From an uncultured Alphaproteobacteria bacterium (GTDB taxonomy: Bacteria; Pseudomonadota; Alphaproteobacteria; Rhizobiales; Beijerinckiaceae): a stretch of 64,000 nucleotides of DNA. Position numbers and translations under genes: made by a program. The stretch spans positions 104,711 through 168,710 of the forward strand of contig CALKHP010000006.1 of NCBI GenBank assembly GCA_937988775.1, read 5' to 3'. A model generated the notes under the pieces. That model made no database searches and was not told the origin of the DNA. It worked only from the letters and a program-made list of their open reading frames with translations. Below, piece after piece: positions 51,532 through 60,577 of the stretch. Every line of letters begins with the position of its first letter. Positions within the stretch are counted from its first letter, which is position 1.

Positions 51532-52259
51532 GGCGCGGTCGCGGCGATCAGGAATTCGCGATTGCCGTCGCCGCCGGTGACCGGCGAGGGCATCAGCCCG
51601 TCGACGCGCCAGCCAAGGCCGGTGAGCCAATCCGCGATGTGCGCGCATACGCGCGCATGCACGGCCTCGTCGCGCACGATGCCGCCCTTGCCGATCTCGC
51701 GCCGGCCGGCCTCGAATTGCGGCTTGATCAGCGCGATGAGCCGCCCGCCCGGCCGGGCCAGCGCCAGCGCCGCCGGCAGGGCCAGGGTGAGCGAGATGAA
51801 GCTGACATCGCTGACGATCAGGTCGAGCGGCTCGGCGATCACCGTGCGCTCGAGTCGCCGCGCATCGAAGGCTTCGTGCAGGATCAGGCGCGGTTCGCCG
51901 CGCAGCGCGGCGTGCATCTGCTCGCGCCCGCTATCGATGGCATAGACCTTCTCCGCGCCCGCCAGCAGCAGCACCTGCGTGAAACCGCCGGTCGACGAGC
52001 CGATATCGGCGGCGATGCATCCCGTCGCCGCGATGGCGAAATGGTCGAGCGCCGCGCGCAGCTTGACGCCGCCGCGCGACACGTAAGGATGCGCCGGGTG
52101 CGCCGTGATGGCGGCGTCGGCGGCGAGCGCTTGCGACGCTTTGCGCACGATCTCGCCGCCGGCATGCACCAGCCCGGCCGCGATCGCCGCCTGCGCCTTG
52201 GCGCGGGAGTCGAAAAATCCTCGTTCGACCAGCAGCAGGTCGGCGCGGCGCGTATCCAT
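51528..52259 (-). CDS. tlyA: TlyA-family rRNA methyltransferase/hemolysin-like protein
   Basis: 243 residues. The S4 RNA-binding domain is at the N-terminus (RADLLLVERGFFDSRAKAQAAIAAGLVHAGG). The FtsJ-like methyltransferase domain has YVSRGGVKL, the SAM loop ADIGSSTGGFTQVLL and ALIKPQFEAGR. TlyA 2'-O-methylates ribosomal RNA in mycobacteria; elsewhere the target is less clear. A second ATG lies one codon upstream. Divergent from the pentapeptide gene, with 156 bases between starts. Confidence 0.93.
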   Translation of the reverse strand: MDTRRADLLLVERGFFDSRAKAQAAIAAGLVHAGGEIVRKASQALAADAAITAHPAHPYVSRGGVKLRAALDHFAIAATGCIAADIGSSTGGFTQVLLLAGAEKVYAIDSGREQMHAALRGEPRLILHEAFDARRLERTVIAEPLDLIVSDVSFISLTLALPAALALARPGGRLIALIKPQFEAGRREIGKGGIVRDEAVHARVCAHIADWLTGLGWRVDGLMPSPVTGGDGNREFLIAATAP

Positions 52260-52415
52260 CATCGCGCCTTCGATATCAGAGGGGTCGTCGGCGCGTCGAG
52301 CCTCTTTGCGGGACGATGCGGAACCGGGCACTCCGATGTGCGTTCTGACGCGGACGCGGTAGCGGATTTCGTAACGCTACACTGGCATGATTGCGGCTCC
52401 TGCGTGCCGCGCGTC

Positions 52416-53216
52416 ATGAGATGGAAGAGCACCATGCTGCCACGGTCGTTCTCGGGGAAAGTCAATCTGGCCGTCGGCGCGTTCCTGCTTGCCGGCATCG
52501 CCATGGCGCTGGCGGGCGCGGCGCGGGCCGAGCCCGATTGCAGCTCCGGCCCGGCGCCGGGCAATAACTGGTCGAAATGCACCAAGATGTTCCTGCAACT
52601 CTCCGGCGACGACATGACCGGCCTAGTGGCGCGCGACGCGCAACTGACCTCGAATGATTTTTCGCATGCCAGGCTCGCCGGCGCCGATCTGCGTGGTTCC
52701 GATCTCTCGAACTCGCGCTTCGACAAGGCCGACCTGACCGGCGCGAAACTGTCGCGCATCGTCGGCTGGCGCACCGGCTTCGTCGGCGCGCAACTCGACA
52801 AGGTCGATTTCACCTATGCCGATCTGAGCCGGGTCGATTTTTCAGGCGCCTCGCTGAAAGGCGCCAATTTCGAGAAATCCGAGGTCAACCGCAGCGATTT
52901 CTCGCGCGCCGACCTCGCCGGCAGCGACATGTCGCGCGCCGAGGTGGCGCGCGTCATTTTCGACAATGCCGACCTGACCGGCGTCAGCTTCGTCTATGCC
53001 AATCTCGCCCGCGCCGCGTTCGGGGCCGCCAGGCTCGGCGGCAACGATTTCACCGGCGCCTATTTCTTCCGCACCCAGATCGGCGGCGCGGATCTGACCA
53101 AGGCAAAGGGACTGACGCAAGAGCAGGTCAATATCGCCTGCGGCAGCGGCCAGACCAGGCTGCCGGCCGGCCTCGTCGCGCCCAAGAGCTGGCCCTGTGC
53201 CAGCGAGGAGGATTAG
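52416..53216 (+). CDS. exported pentapeptide-repeat protein
   Basis: 266 residues. A signal peptide ends near residue 41 (LAGAARAE), followed by DCSSGPAPGNNWSKCTK. About 25 pentapeptide units A(D/N)LxG then form most of the protein (LAGADLRGSDLSNSRFDKADLTGAKL and similar). A right-handed quadrilateral beta-helix is expected. The final segment has two cysteines (IACGSGQTRLP, SWPCAS). It should be periplasmic. The function of exported pentapeptide proteins is generally unknown. A second ATG six codons on is possible. Confidence 0.9.
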   Translation: MRWKSTMLPRSFSGKVNLAVGAFLLAGIAMALAGAARAEPDCSSGPAPGNNWSKCTKMFLQLSGDDMTGLVARDAQLTSNDFSHARLAGADLRGSDLSNSRFDKADLTGAKLSRIVGWRTGFVGAQLDKVDFTYADLSRVDFSGASLKGANFEKSEVNRSDFSRADLAGSDMSRAEVARVIFDNADLTGVSFVYANLARAAFGAARLGGNDFTGAYFFRTQIGGADLTKAKGLTQEQVNIACGSGQTRLPAGLVAPKSWPCASEED

Positions 53217-53235
53217 GGGCGCGGGTGTTTTCGCC

Positions 53236-53265
53236 GTCTTGTCCCGGGCTTGACCCGGGACCCAG
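53236..53265. repeat. hairpin repeat, family C, copy 4
   Basis: GTCTTGTCCCGGGCTTGACC followed by CGGGACCCAG, the clearest single copy of the family, between the convergent pentapeptide and dxs genes. Confidence 0.8.
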
Positions 53266-53298
53266 TCGCTCTGGATGCCCAGGCAGGGCGCGTTGGCC

Positions 53299-55212
53299 TC
53301 AGGCGCGCTTGGCGTCCACCTGCCGTTGTCCGAGCGCCTTGAACACCGTCGCGACGATGCCCTTGGCGTCGAGGCCGGCGCTCGCATACATCTTCTCGGG
53401 CTTGTCATGGTCGATGAATACGTCGGGCAGCACCATCTGGCGCATCTTCAGCCCGCCATCGAGCAGCCCCTCGTCTGAGAGGTAGTGCATCACGAACGAG
53501 CCGAAACCGCCGACCGAGCCCTCCTCGATGGTGACGAGCACCTCATGCGTCTCGGCCAGGCGCCGGATCAGCGCATGGTCGAGCGGCTTGGCGAAGCGCG
53601 CATCGGCGACCGTGGTCGAAAGCCCGCTCGCCTCCAGTTCGTCGGCCGCCTTCAAGGCTTCCTGAAGCCTGGTGCCGAGCGACAGGATGGCGATGCGCTT
53701 GCCTTCGCGCAGCACGCGACCCTTGCCGATCGTCAGCGGCACGCCGACCTCCGGCATGTCGACGCCGATGCCTTCGCCGCGCGGATAGCGCAGCGCCGAG
53801 GGGCCGCTGCCATGGGCGACCTGGGTCGCGACCATGTGGACGAGTTCGGCCTCGTCGGCTGCGGCCATGATCACCATGTTCGGCAGGCAGCCGAGATAGG
53901 CGAGGTCGAAGGCACCCGCATGCGTCGGCCCGTCGGCGCCGACGAGCCCGGCCCGGTCGAGCGCGAAGCGCACCGGCAGGTTCTGGATCGCCACGTCATG
54001 CACGACCTGATCGTAGCCGCGCTGCAGGAAGGTCGAATAGATGGCGCAGAACGGCTTGTAGCCCTCCGTCGCCAGCCCGGCCGCGAAGGTGACGGCGTGC
54101 TGCTCGGCAATGCCGACATCGAAGGTGCGGGCGGGATGGGCCTTGGCGAACAGGTCGAGCCCGGTGCCGGACGGCATGGCGGCGGTGATGGCGACGATCT
54201 TGTCGTCGGCCTCCGCCTGCCGGGTCAGCGCCTGCGCGAACACTTTTGTGTAGGCGGGCGCGTTGCTCGGCGCCTTGACCTGCGCCCCGGTAATGACGTC
54301 GAACCGGACCACGCCGTGATATTTGTCGGGGCTGGCCTCGGCCGGCGCGTAGCCCTTGCCTTTCTGCGTCACGACATGGATCAGCACCGGGCCGCCGATA
54401 TCGGCATCGCGCACGTTGCGCAGCACCGGCAGCAGATGGTCGAGATTATGGCCGTCGATCGGCCCGACATAATAGAAGCCGAGTTCCTCGAACAGCGTGC
54501 CGCCGGTGACGTAGCCGCGCGCATGCTCGACGGCGCGCGTGATGGCGCGGTCGACGCCGCGCGGCAGGCGCCTGGTGAGCTGCTTGCCGAAATCGCGCAG
54601 CTTCAGGTAGGTCCAGCCCGAGGCGAGGCGGGCGAGATAGGCCGACATGGCGCCGACCGGCGGCGCGATCGACATGTCGTTATCGTTGAGGATGACGATC
54701 AGGCGCGACTGCATGGCGCCGGCATTGTTCATCGCCTCATAGGCCATGCCGGCCGACATCGCCCCGTCGCCGATCACCGCCACGACATGGTTGTTGCGGC
54801 CGGCGAGATCGCGCGCCACCGCCATGCCGAGCCCGGCCGAGATCGAGGTCGAGCTATGCGCCGCGCCGAACGGGTCGTACTCGCTCTCGGCGCGCTTGGT
54901 GAAGCCGGACAGGCCGTTGCCCTGGCGCAGCGTGCGAATGCGGTCGCGCCGGCCGGTCAGGATCTTGTGCGGATAGGCCTGGTGCCCGACATCCCAGATG
55001 ATGCGGTCGTCGGGCGTGTTGAACACATGGTGCAGCGCCACCGTCAGTTCGACGACGCCGAGGCCCGCACCGAGATGGCCGCCGGTGACGGACACGGCGT
55101 CGATGGTCTCGGCGCGCAACTCGGCGGCAAGCTGGCCGAGCTTCGTCTCGTCGAGGGCGCGGAGGTCATGTGGCGTGCGGATCTTGTCCAGCAGGGGGGT
55201 CTCTACGGGCAA
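53299..55212 (-). CDS. dxs: 1-deoxy-D-xylulose-5-phosphate synthase
   Basis: First enzyme of the non-mevalonate pathway; joins pyruvate and glyceraldehyde-3-phosphate with thiamine diphosphate. 637 residues. TPLLDKIRTPHDLRALD starts the protein. The TPP motif is GDGAMSAGMAYEAMNNAG, with SGFTKRAESEYDPFGAAHSSTSISAGLGMA before it; DRAGLVGADGPTHAGAFD is in the second half. The start is a TTG behind CAGGAG; the longer frame would add 35 residues not seen in the family. Functionally linked to ispE in this window. Confidence 0.96.
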   Translation of the reverse strand: MPVETPLLDKIRTPHDLRALDETKLGQLAAELRAETIDAVSVTGGHLGAGLGVVELTVALHHVFNTPDDRIIWDVGHQAYPHKILTGRRDRIRTLRQGNGLSGFTKRAESEYDPFGAAHSSTSISAGLGMAVARDLAGRNNHVVAVIGDGAMSAGMAYEAMNNAGAMQSRLIVILNDNDMSIAPPVGAMSAYLARLASGWTYLKLRDFGKQLTRRLPRGVDRAITRAVEHARGYVTGGTLFEELGFYYVGPIDGHNLDHLLPVLRNVRDADIGGPVLIHVVTQKGKGYAPAEASPDKYHGVVRFDVITGAQVKAPSNAPAYTKVFAQALTRQAEADDKIVAITAAMPSGTGLDLFAKAHPARTFDVGIAEQHAVTFAAGLATEGYKPFCAIYSTFLQRGYDQVVHDVAIQNLPVRFALDRAGLVGADGPTHAGAFDLAYLGCLPNMVIMAAADEAELVHMVATQVAHGSGPSALRYPRGEGIGVDMPEVGVPLTIGKGRVLREGKRIAILSLGTRLQEALKAADELEASGLSTTVADARFAKPLDHALIRRLAETHEVLVTIEEGSVGGFGSFVMHYLSDEGLLDGGLKMRQMVLPDVFIDHDKPEKMYASAGLDAKGIVATVFKALGQRQVDAKRA

Positions 55213-55376
55213 CGGCCGTACGCTCCTGAAAAATCTCGAACCGGCGTCGCATGCGCCGAAGCAGCCATTATGGCCGGGCGAGCGCGCCAGTTCAAATCTA
55301 TTCGGGCCGCCACGCATGACGAGGCGAATGCAAACTGTTACAATGGAGCGAAAATAAAGAAGAATCGAGGGCGCCT

Positions 55377-55703
55377 ATGTCGCAGGAGCCGCACGAGCCG
55401 CATCGGGAGTTTGAAAGCTTCGCCGCTTTCTACCCCGCCTTTCTCGCCCAGCATCAGGACCCGGCCGCGCGCCGGCTCCATTTTACCGGCGTCAGCCTCG
55501 CGTTCGTCTGCCTGTTCCTGCTGCTGCTCACCGGCAATCCGGCGTGGCTGTTCGCCGCCCTGGTCTGCGGTTACGGCTTCGCCTGGATCGGCCACGCGAT
55601 GTTCGAGAAGAGCGGCCCGGCGACGCTCGATTACCCGCTCTACAGCTTACTCGCCGATTTCAGGATGTGGTTCGAGATGCTGACGGGCAGGGTGCCGTTC
55701 TGA
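55377..55703 (+). CDS. DUF962 (Mpo1-like) membrane protein
   Basis: 108 residues. The conserved FAAFYPAFLAQHQDPAARRLHFTG opening, two hydrophobic helices (about residues 42-70) and GHAMFEKSGPATLDYPLYSLLADF match the DUF962 family. Yeast Mpo1 of this family is an iron-dependent dioxygenase in sphingolipid breakdown; the bacterial role is unknown. It is divergent from dxs. Confidence 0.85.
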   Translation: MSQEPHEPHREFESFAAFYPAFLAQHQDPAARRLHFTGVSLAFVCLFLLLLTGNPAWLFAALVCGYGFAWIGHAMFEKSGPATLDYPLYSLLADFRMWFEMLTGRVPF

Positions 55704-55775
55704 TGTGACGGCGACACGTCCGCATCGCACATGCCCACCCCAGCGCCCTTCCGATCGGAAAGCTGCAAACGCCAG

Positions 55776-55864
55776 CTGTCTTGTCCCGGGCTTGACCCGG
55801 GACCCAGCTTTTCCGGCCTCCGCAGCGCGTCCATGGGCCCCGGCTCAAGGCCGGGGCAAGACAG
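55776..55864. repeat. hairpin repeats, family C, copy 5 (paired)
   Basis: CTGTCTTGTCCCGGGCTTGACC...CCCAG and, in opposite direction, GGGCCCCGGCTCAAGGCCGG...CAAGACAG, about 30 bases apart. The outer CTGTCTTG/CAAGACAG arms pair, giving a cruciform-like whole. Confidence 0.8.
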
Positions 55865-55879
55865 CCGGGCTGGCGCGCC

Positions 55880-56800
55880 TTACCTCTCGGGCAGCGGGAT
55901 GAACTCCTTGTCGTCGCCGGGCACGGTGTCGAAACGGCCGGATTTCCACTCCTCCTTGGCCTGTTCGATGCGCTCCTTCGAGGATGACACGAAATTCCAC
56001 CAGATGTGGCGCGGCCCGTCCATCGGCGCGCCGCCGAGCAGCATCAGCCGCGCATTGCTGAGCGCCAGGATCGAGATGCGGTCGCCGGGCCGGAACACCA
56101 GCAGCCGGCCGCCCTCGAACACATCGCCGGCAATGTCGATCTGGCCGGAGACGATGAACACCGCGCGCTCGTCGTAATCGTCGTCGAGCGGCAGCACGGC
56201 GCCCGGCGCCAGCACCGCCTCGGCATAGAACGATTCGTGCGGGAACTGTGTCGGCGCGGTCTCGCCGAACAGCGAGCCCATCACCAGCCGCACGCGCTTG
56301 CCCTCGCCCTCGATGCGTGGCAACTCGCCGACGCCGTGATGCACGAAGGCGGCCGGATTTTCCTCATGCGTCTTCGGCAGCGCCGCCCAGGCCTGGATGC
56401 CGAACAGGCGCTGGCCATGCGCGCGCTCGGCCGTGCCGGTGCGCTCGGAGTGCACGATGCCGCGCCCGGCCGTCATCAGGTTCACGTCGCCGGGCTTGAT
56501 GGTCATCTCGGTGCCGAGACTGTCGCGATGCACGATGGCGCCGTCGAACAGATAGGTCACGGTGGCAAGGCCGATATGGGGATGCGGCCTGACGTCGAGC
56601 CCCTGGCCGAGCAGGAATTCGTTCGGCCCCATCTGGTCGAAGAAGATGAACGGCCCGACCATGCGGCGCCCGATCGAGGGCAGGGCGCGCCGCACCTCGA
56701 AGCCGCCGACATCATGCGAGCGCGGCACGATGACCTGTTCGAGCGCGTCGCAGGATTTCTTGTCGCCGATGACCGGATCGTCGGATGGAAGTGCTGACAT
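55880..56800 (-). CDS. pirin-family protein
   Basis: 306-residue bicupin. The N-terminal cupin has FIFFDQMGP, DVRPHPHIGLATVTYLFDG and TAGRGIVHSERT, whose histidines and glutamate bind metal. The C-terminal cupin follows from about residue 170. Bacterial pirins can oxidise quercetin or modulate other enzymes; the substrate is unknown. GGAGGCC precedes the ATG. Confidence 0.94.
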   Translation of the reverse strand: MSALPSDDPVIGDKKSCDALEQVIVPRSHDVGGFEVRRALPSIGRRMVGPFIFFDQMGPNEFLLGQGLDVRPHPHIGLATVTYLFDGAIVHRDSLGTEMTIKPGDVNLMTAGRGIVHSERTGTAERAHGQRLFGIQAWAALPKTHEENPAAFVHHGVGELPRIEGEGKRVRLVMGSLFGETAPTQFPHESFYAEAVLAPGAVLPLDDDYDERAVFIVSGQIDIAGDVFEGGRLLVFRPGDRISILALSNARLMLLGGAPMDGPRHIWWNFVSSSKERIEQAKEEWKSGRFDTVPGDDKEFIPLPER

Positions 56801-56904
56801 GGGCGGCCTCCTCGTTTGACTGAGGCCGCGAGTCTGCCACCCAAGCGATGGCGGGGAAACCTCAAAACCGGCAAATCCACCTTGCGGCATTGCATATGGC
56901 AGCC

Positions 56905-57465
56905 TCAGGCCGCCACCGGCTCCTGCTCGACGCAGATCAACCTGGAATCATCGTCCGATAAAGGTTCTTCCAGCAGGCGGCAGAAGTGGTCGCCGCCGCT
57001 GCCCCGCGCGAAATGCCGGCAATCGCGGCAGATGCCGAACGGACGCTGGCCGGTGGCCGCCAGCCGGGCGGCGAGCAGGGCGCGCAAGCCATCCTCCAGC
57101 CCGGCGCGCACCGCAGCGGGCAAGCCGGCGGCACTGTGCCGGAGCGCGGCGATCTCGTCGCGCGCCAGCATGGCCCGGCCGGCCGGAGTCAATGCAAGCC
57201 GCACCGAGCGGCGATCGGCCGGGTGCCCGCTCTTGGTGACCAGTCCGGCACGCTCGAGCGACATCACCGTTTGCGACACCGTACCCTTGGTCGCGCCGAG
57301 CCACGCGGTCAGGCCGCCGGGCGTGCGCGAGAAGCGGTTGGCGCGCGCCAGATAGCGCAACGCCTCCCATTGCGCCGGCTTCAGGCGCTGCGCGTGGCCG
57401 TCATTGGCGATCAGCCGGGCCAGCCGTTCGAGCAGTTCCACGGCCGGGATGGGCGCTTCGGTCAT
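56905..57465 (-). CDS. MarR-family regulator with C-terminal four-cysteine motif
   Basis: 186 residues. The winged helix covers about residues 25-115 (AQWEALRYLARANRFSRTPGGLTAWLGATKGTVSQTV, then the wing ADRRSVRLALTPAG). The C-terminal tail carries C146, C149, C162 and C178 (C-x2-C-x12-C-x15-C, in ICRDCRHF, FCRLLEEP and LICVEQE). That pattern could bind zinc or an iron-sulfur cluster and give redox or metal sensing; this is inference. The ATG is divergent from the next gene, with two related 15-bp sites between. Confidence 0.88.
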   Translation of the reverse strand: MTEAPIPAVELLERLARLIANDGHAQRLKPAQWEALRYLARANRFSRTPGGLTAWLGATKGTVSQTVMSLERAGLVTKSGHPADRRSVRLALTPAGRAMLARDEIAALRHSAAGLPAAVRAGLEDGLRALLAARLAATGQRPFGICRDCRHFARGSGGDHFCRLLEEPLSDDDSRLICVEQEPVAA

Positions 57466-57474
57466 GCCAACAAA

Positions 57475-57541
57475 GTATCGTATCAATACCACTCTTGCAA
57501 GTGTCAGGCACGCATGCTAGCGATTGGTATCGTAACGATAC
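57475..57541. promoter_or_regulatory. paired operators between the MarR gene and its neighbour
   Basis: Two 15-bp sites, GTATCGTATCAATAC (57475-57489) and GTATCGTAACGATAC (57527-57541). The second is a perfect palindrome around one base; the first matches it at 12 of 15 positions. They flank both promoters in the 90-base divergent gap, the usual MarR arrangement. Confidence 0.75.
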
Positions 57542-57555
57542 TAAAGAGGATCGCC

Positions 57556-58275
57556 ATGAGGACACCTTTGCTCACCGCTCTTGCCGCCGCCGCGCTTTGC
57601 CTGCCCGCCGCCGCCCATGACATCAGGAGCCCGACCGATGCCAAGAAGCCGACCGCCTTCGACATCACCGGTGCCTCCGCCAGCACCGATGGGCGGCTGG
57701 CGACCTTCATGATGGAGGTTGCGGGCGAGGCGGGGTCCGTGAAGCCTGAAGCGACCGGCAAGCTGCATGGCGCCAGGGTGGCGGCCTATGTCTGGCCGAC
57801 CGGGCTCGATCCTTCCGTGGTCGGCTTCGCGAAAAAATCGGGGATCCTGGCGCTTGCCGTCACCGCGCATCCTGATTTCGACGACACGCCGCTGATCGAC
57901 GAGAATGGTGACGGCGATCCGAATAACGACGGCAAGGACTGGCACTCGCACTGGGTCGTGCTCGGCAAGGATGCCGCCTGCGCGGCCGGGCTGAAGGTGC
58001 TCGACATCACCGCCGGCGTCGATGTCCTGCCGCCGACCGCGCCGATGCTGCCGCTGGCGCTCGACAGCCCCGGCATGTCGCCGCTGTTCAAGGGCCACCG
58101 CGTGCGCATCACCTTGCCGGTGAAGGGCGCGCAGGATGCCGCCTTCGATGCCGTGACCAGCGAATTGCAGGTCAACGCCGCCGGCAAGACGCCGCTGCTC
58201 TGCGTCACCGCCGTGCACGATGTCGCTTCCGGCGACCTGTCGCTGCCCGGGCGGATCGTGAAGGAGAAGAAGTAG
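57556..58275 (+). CDS. periplasmic protein of unknown function with EF-hand-like loop
   Basis: 239 residues. A signal peptide ends at LPAAAHD, cleaving after residue 20 or so. A DENGDGDPNNDGKDW segment (about residues 115-129) looks like a calcium-binding loop and is followed by HSHWVVLG. The rest is beta-rich with scattered histidines and three cysteines (DAACAAG, LLCVTA). AAAGAGGA precedes the ATG. I do not recognise the family. It is very likely controlled by the divergent MarR protein through the operators at 57475 and 57527. Confidence 0.8.
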   Translation: MRTPLLTALAAAALCLPAAAHDIRSPTDAKKPTAFDITGASASTDGRLATFMMEVAGEAGSVKPEATGKLHGARVAAYVWPTGLDPSVVGFAKKSGILALAVTAHPDFDDTPLIDENGDGDPNNDGKDWHSHWVVLGKDAACAAGLKVLDITAGVDVLPPTAPMLPLALDSPGMSPLFKGHRVRITLPVKGAQDAAFDAVTSELQVNAAGKTPLLCVTAVHDVASGDLSLPGRIVKEKK

Positions 58276-58278
58276 CCC

Positions 58279-59124
58279 TCAGCGCTCGACGACGAATGCC
58301 AGCCCACCGGCGCGGATTTCCTCGCCCGCCGCGAGCGCGTCGTCGAGCTTGTCGAGGCGGATCATAGCGAGGCCGATTCCGTCCGCCCCGGAGCCGGCCT
58401 TGCCGATCACGCGGCCGCCGGCGGTCACCGGCGCGCCGGCCTCGGCCGCGAACCCGTCCGGATAGCGCAGTCTGATGATGCGGGTGCGGGCGGTGCCACG
58501 ATGCTGCATGCGCGACACCACCTCCTGCCCGACATAGCAGCCCTTGTCGAAATCGACGCCGGCGAGCCGGTCCATCAGCGCCTCATGCGGGAAGGCATCG
58601 TTGAACAGGAAATCCTTGCCGCCCTCCGGCACGCCGAGGGCGATGCGGGCGGCGTGATAGGCGCTGGCAGGGTCGGTCGCGGCGGCTTCCGCCTCCGCGC
58701 GCGGCAGGATCAGCCGCCAGCCGAGTTGCGCCTGGCGCGGGTCGGGCGTCAGCAGGCCTGATTCGCCATCCGCCGCCGCGCCGCCCCAGCCGGCGAGCAC
58801 GCCGAGCGCGGCCGACATGTCCTCGATCGTCGCCTTGGCGCGCAGCTTGTAGAACGACAGGCGCTTGACGAGTTCGCCCGCCATGCCGGCGAGGCAATCG
58901 AGGAAATAGCCGCCGCCATCGGCCTCTTCCGCCTCGTTGACGAGAAAATCGAACATGATCTTGCCCTGCGGCGTCAGCAAGGCGCCGTGCCGGCCGTGGC
59001 CCGGTTTGACCCGGTCGAGATCGCAGGTGATCAGGTTGTCGAGCAGCGTGCGGGCATCCGGCCCGGAAATCCTGACCACGCCGCGATCGGCGAGGAATGC
59101 CGCATGTCCGTTCATCGTCGTCAT
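58279..59124 (-). CDS. ygfZ: YgfZ/GcvT-like folate-binding protein
   Basis: 281-residue GcvT-related protein that uses tetrahydrofolate to help assemble or repair iron-sulfur clusters. The signature KGCYVGQE is present (FDKGCYVGQEVVSRMQHRG), with NLITCDLDRVKPGHGRHGALLTPQGKI near the N-terminus. Three ATGs lie close together; 59124 is used. Useful in context with the many iron-sulfur proteins in this window (MutY, ETF-QO, radical SAM, uracil-DNA glycosylase). Confidence 0.93.
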   Translation of the reverse strand: MTTMNGHAAFLADRGVVRISGPDARTLLDNLITCDLDRVKPGHGRHGALLTPQGKIMFDFLVNEAEEADGGGYFLDCLAGMAGELVKRLSFYKLRAKATIEDMSAALGVLAGWGGAAADGESGLLTPDPRQAQLGWRLILPRAEAEAAATDPASAYHAARIALGVPEGGKDFLFNDAFPHEALMDRLAGVDFDKGCYVGQEVVSRMQHRGTARTRIIRLRYPDGFAAEAGAPVTAGGRVIGKAGSGADGIGLAMIRLDKLDDALAAGEEIRAGGLAFVVER

Positions 59125-59252
59125 CATGCCTCCCATTGGGTCGGCATTAGGTAAGCCTCAACCGGCGCGGTCTCAAGCGAATCGGTCTCAAGCGAACCGG
59201 TCCAGGCGAATCAGCCTTGCCGCGCGCCGCCGCTTGCGCTTTCGTGGCATGC

Positions 59253-59657
59253 ATGACCGAACGTCCCGTGCTCGCCGCCTCCGTTGCCGTGTTCCGCGAG
59301 GGCAAGGTGTTGCTGGCCGAGCGCGGCAAGGGGCTGGCCGAGGGCCTGTGGTCGCTGCCGGGCGGCAAGGTCGAATATGGCGAGACGCTCGCCGCCTGCG
59401 CCCTGCGCGAGCTTTACGAGGAGGTCGCCGTGGTCGCGGTCGACCCAGTCTTCGTCGATCATGTCGAGATGATCGGCCCCGATTTTCACGCGGTGATCTG
59501 CGCTTACGCGGCACGCTGGGTCTCGGGCGAGGGCGAGACCGGCCCCGAGGCGCCGGCCGTGCTGTGGTGCGCGCCGGAAGATGTCGCCATGCTGCCGACG
59601 ACGCCCGGGCTTGCCGGGGTGATCGCCAAGGCGAAAGCTGCTATGCGGCTCCCGTGA
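59253..59657 (+). CDS. Nudix hydrolase
   Basis: 134 residues. The Nudix box runs GGKVEYGETLAACALRELYEE and is complete in its metal-binding glutamates, but the usual glycine near the end (EExGU) is alanine (EEVAV). The protein opens with a typical beta strand, RPVLAASVAVFREGKVLLAER. Substrate unknown. The ribosome site is weak. The stop overlaps the GTG of the next gene (GTGA). Confidence 0.88.
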   Translation: MTERPVLAASVAVFREGKVLLAERGKGLAEGLWSLPGGKVEYGETLAACALRELYEEVAVVAVDPVFVDHVEMIGPDFHAVICAYAARWVSGEGETGPEAPAVLWCAPEDVAMLPTTPGLAGVIAKAKAAMRLP

Positions 59658-60121
59658 CACGCCTTTTCTCCTTCTTGGCCGTCTTGTTGCTGGCGGCTTT
59701 CGCCGCCGGCCCGGTGCTGGCGCAGGGGCGCGGCCAGCCGGCCAAATCGCCAGCGCCGAAATCGCAGAGCGCGAAACCGCCCGCGAATCAGCCGGAGGCG
59801 CCCAAACCCGATCCGACAGTCCTGCCCTATGATCGCGATCTCGACCGGCTCGCCGAGGTGATGGGCACGCTCGCCTTCCTGCGTGATCTGTGCGGCCATG
59901 GCGACGGCAGCGCATGGCGCGACCGCATGAACGCGTTGATGGAAGCCGAAGGCAGCACGCCCGAGCGGCGTAACCGGCTCGCCGGCGCCTATAATCGCGG
60001 CTTCGACGGCCTCCAGCCGGGCTATCACCGCTGCACGCCGGCGGCCAGCCTGCTCGGCGAGCGCCTGATGCGCGAGGGCGCGGCGCTGAGCCGCACCATC
60101 ACCAGCCGCTACGGCACCTGA
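59654..60121 (+). CDS. TIGR02301-like exported protein
   Basis: 155 residues. A signal peptide (ending GPVLAQG) is followed by a proline/lysine linker and a domain with RDLDRLAEVMGTLAFLRDLCGHGDGSAWRDRMNALMEAEG and RRNRLAGAYNRGFDGLQPGYHRCTPAA. It resembles the TIGR02301 family, found in Hyphomicrobiales, of unknown function. Two cysteines could pair in the periplasm. The GTG overlaps the Nudix stop, so both genes are co-translated. Confidence 0.85.
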   Translation: MTRLFSFLAVLLLAAFAAGPVLAQGRGQPAKSPAPKSQSAKPPANQPEAPKPDPTVLPYDRDLDRLAEVMGTLAFLRDLCGHGDGSAWRDRMNALMEAEGSTPERRNRLAGAYNRGFDGLQPGYHRCTPAASLLGERLMREGAALSRTITSRYGT

Positions 60122-60270
60122 GCGCCAGGCGATGCAATCCGGCAACGGTTACCGAAATCCGTGACCTTTGGCCGGATGCGTTAACCTTTCCTACACTCGT
60201 GGGTCGCCTCGGCGCACGGAGGCCCCTATGGTGAATCGCCAAGGGGCCGTGGCGGCCCGGATGCGGGAAC

Positions 60271-60534
60271 ATGATCAGCTTGCCGGCAGAACGGAACGAG
60301 GAAGACGGCCATTGCGCCGAGCTGCGCCATGTCGCGCTGAGCTACGTCACCGAGGCGTTCGAGGAAGGCCGCCTCGACGGCATCGAGACGGAGTATCTCG
60401 CCCATGCCGCGCTGTTCGCGGCGCTCAAGGAGCTGGTGCTTTCCTATGGCGAGGATGCCGTCGCGGGCTTTGCCGAGCGCCTGCCCGAGCGCCTGCGCCA
60501 CGGCGAATTCTCCGTCAACATCAAGCGCCAGTAG
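60271..60534 (+). CDS. small conserved-looking hypothetical protein
   Basis: 87 residues, acidic and helical (HVALSYVTEAFEEGRLDGIETEYLAHAALFAALKELVLSYGEDAVAGFAERL). No signal or membrane segment. I do not recognise the family. The ATG follows GCGGGAAC; neighbouring frames are overlapped by it. A gene of this size in this place is credible from its composition. Confidence 0.7.
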   Translation: MISLPAERNEEDGHCAELRHVALSYVTEAFEEGRLDGIETEYLAHAALFAALKELVLSYGEDAVAGFAERLPERLRHGEFSVNIKRQ

Positions 60535-60577
60535 AAGCAGCCACGCCACGGCCGCAAAGCGCGGCTTGGCTGGCGCG

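Noticed and set aside
51639..52415. Upstream in-frame extension of the pentapeptide gene
   Set aside because: It runs antisense through tlyA, and the real gene begins with a clear signal peptide at 52416.
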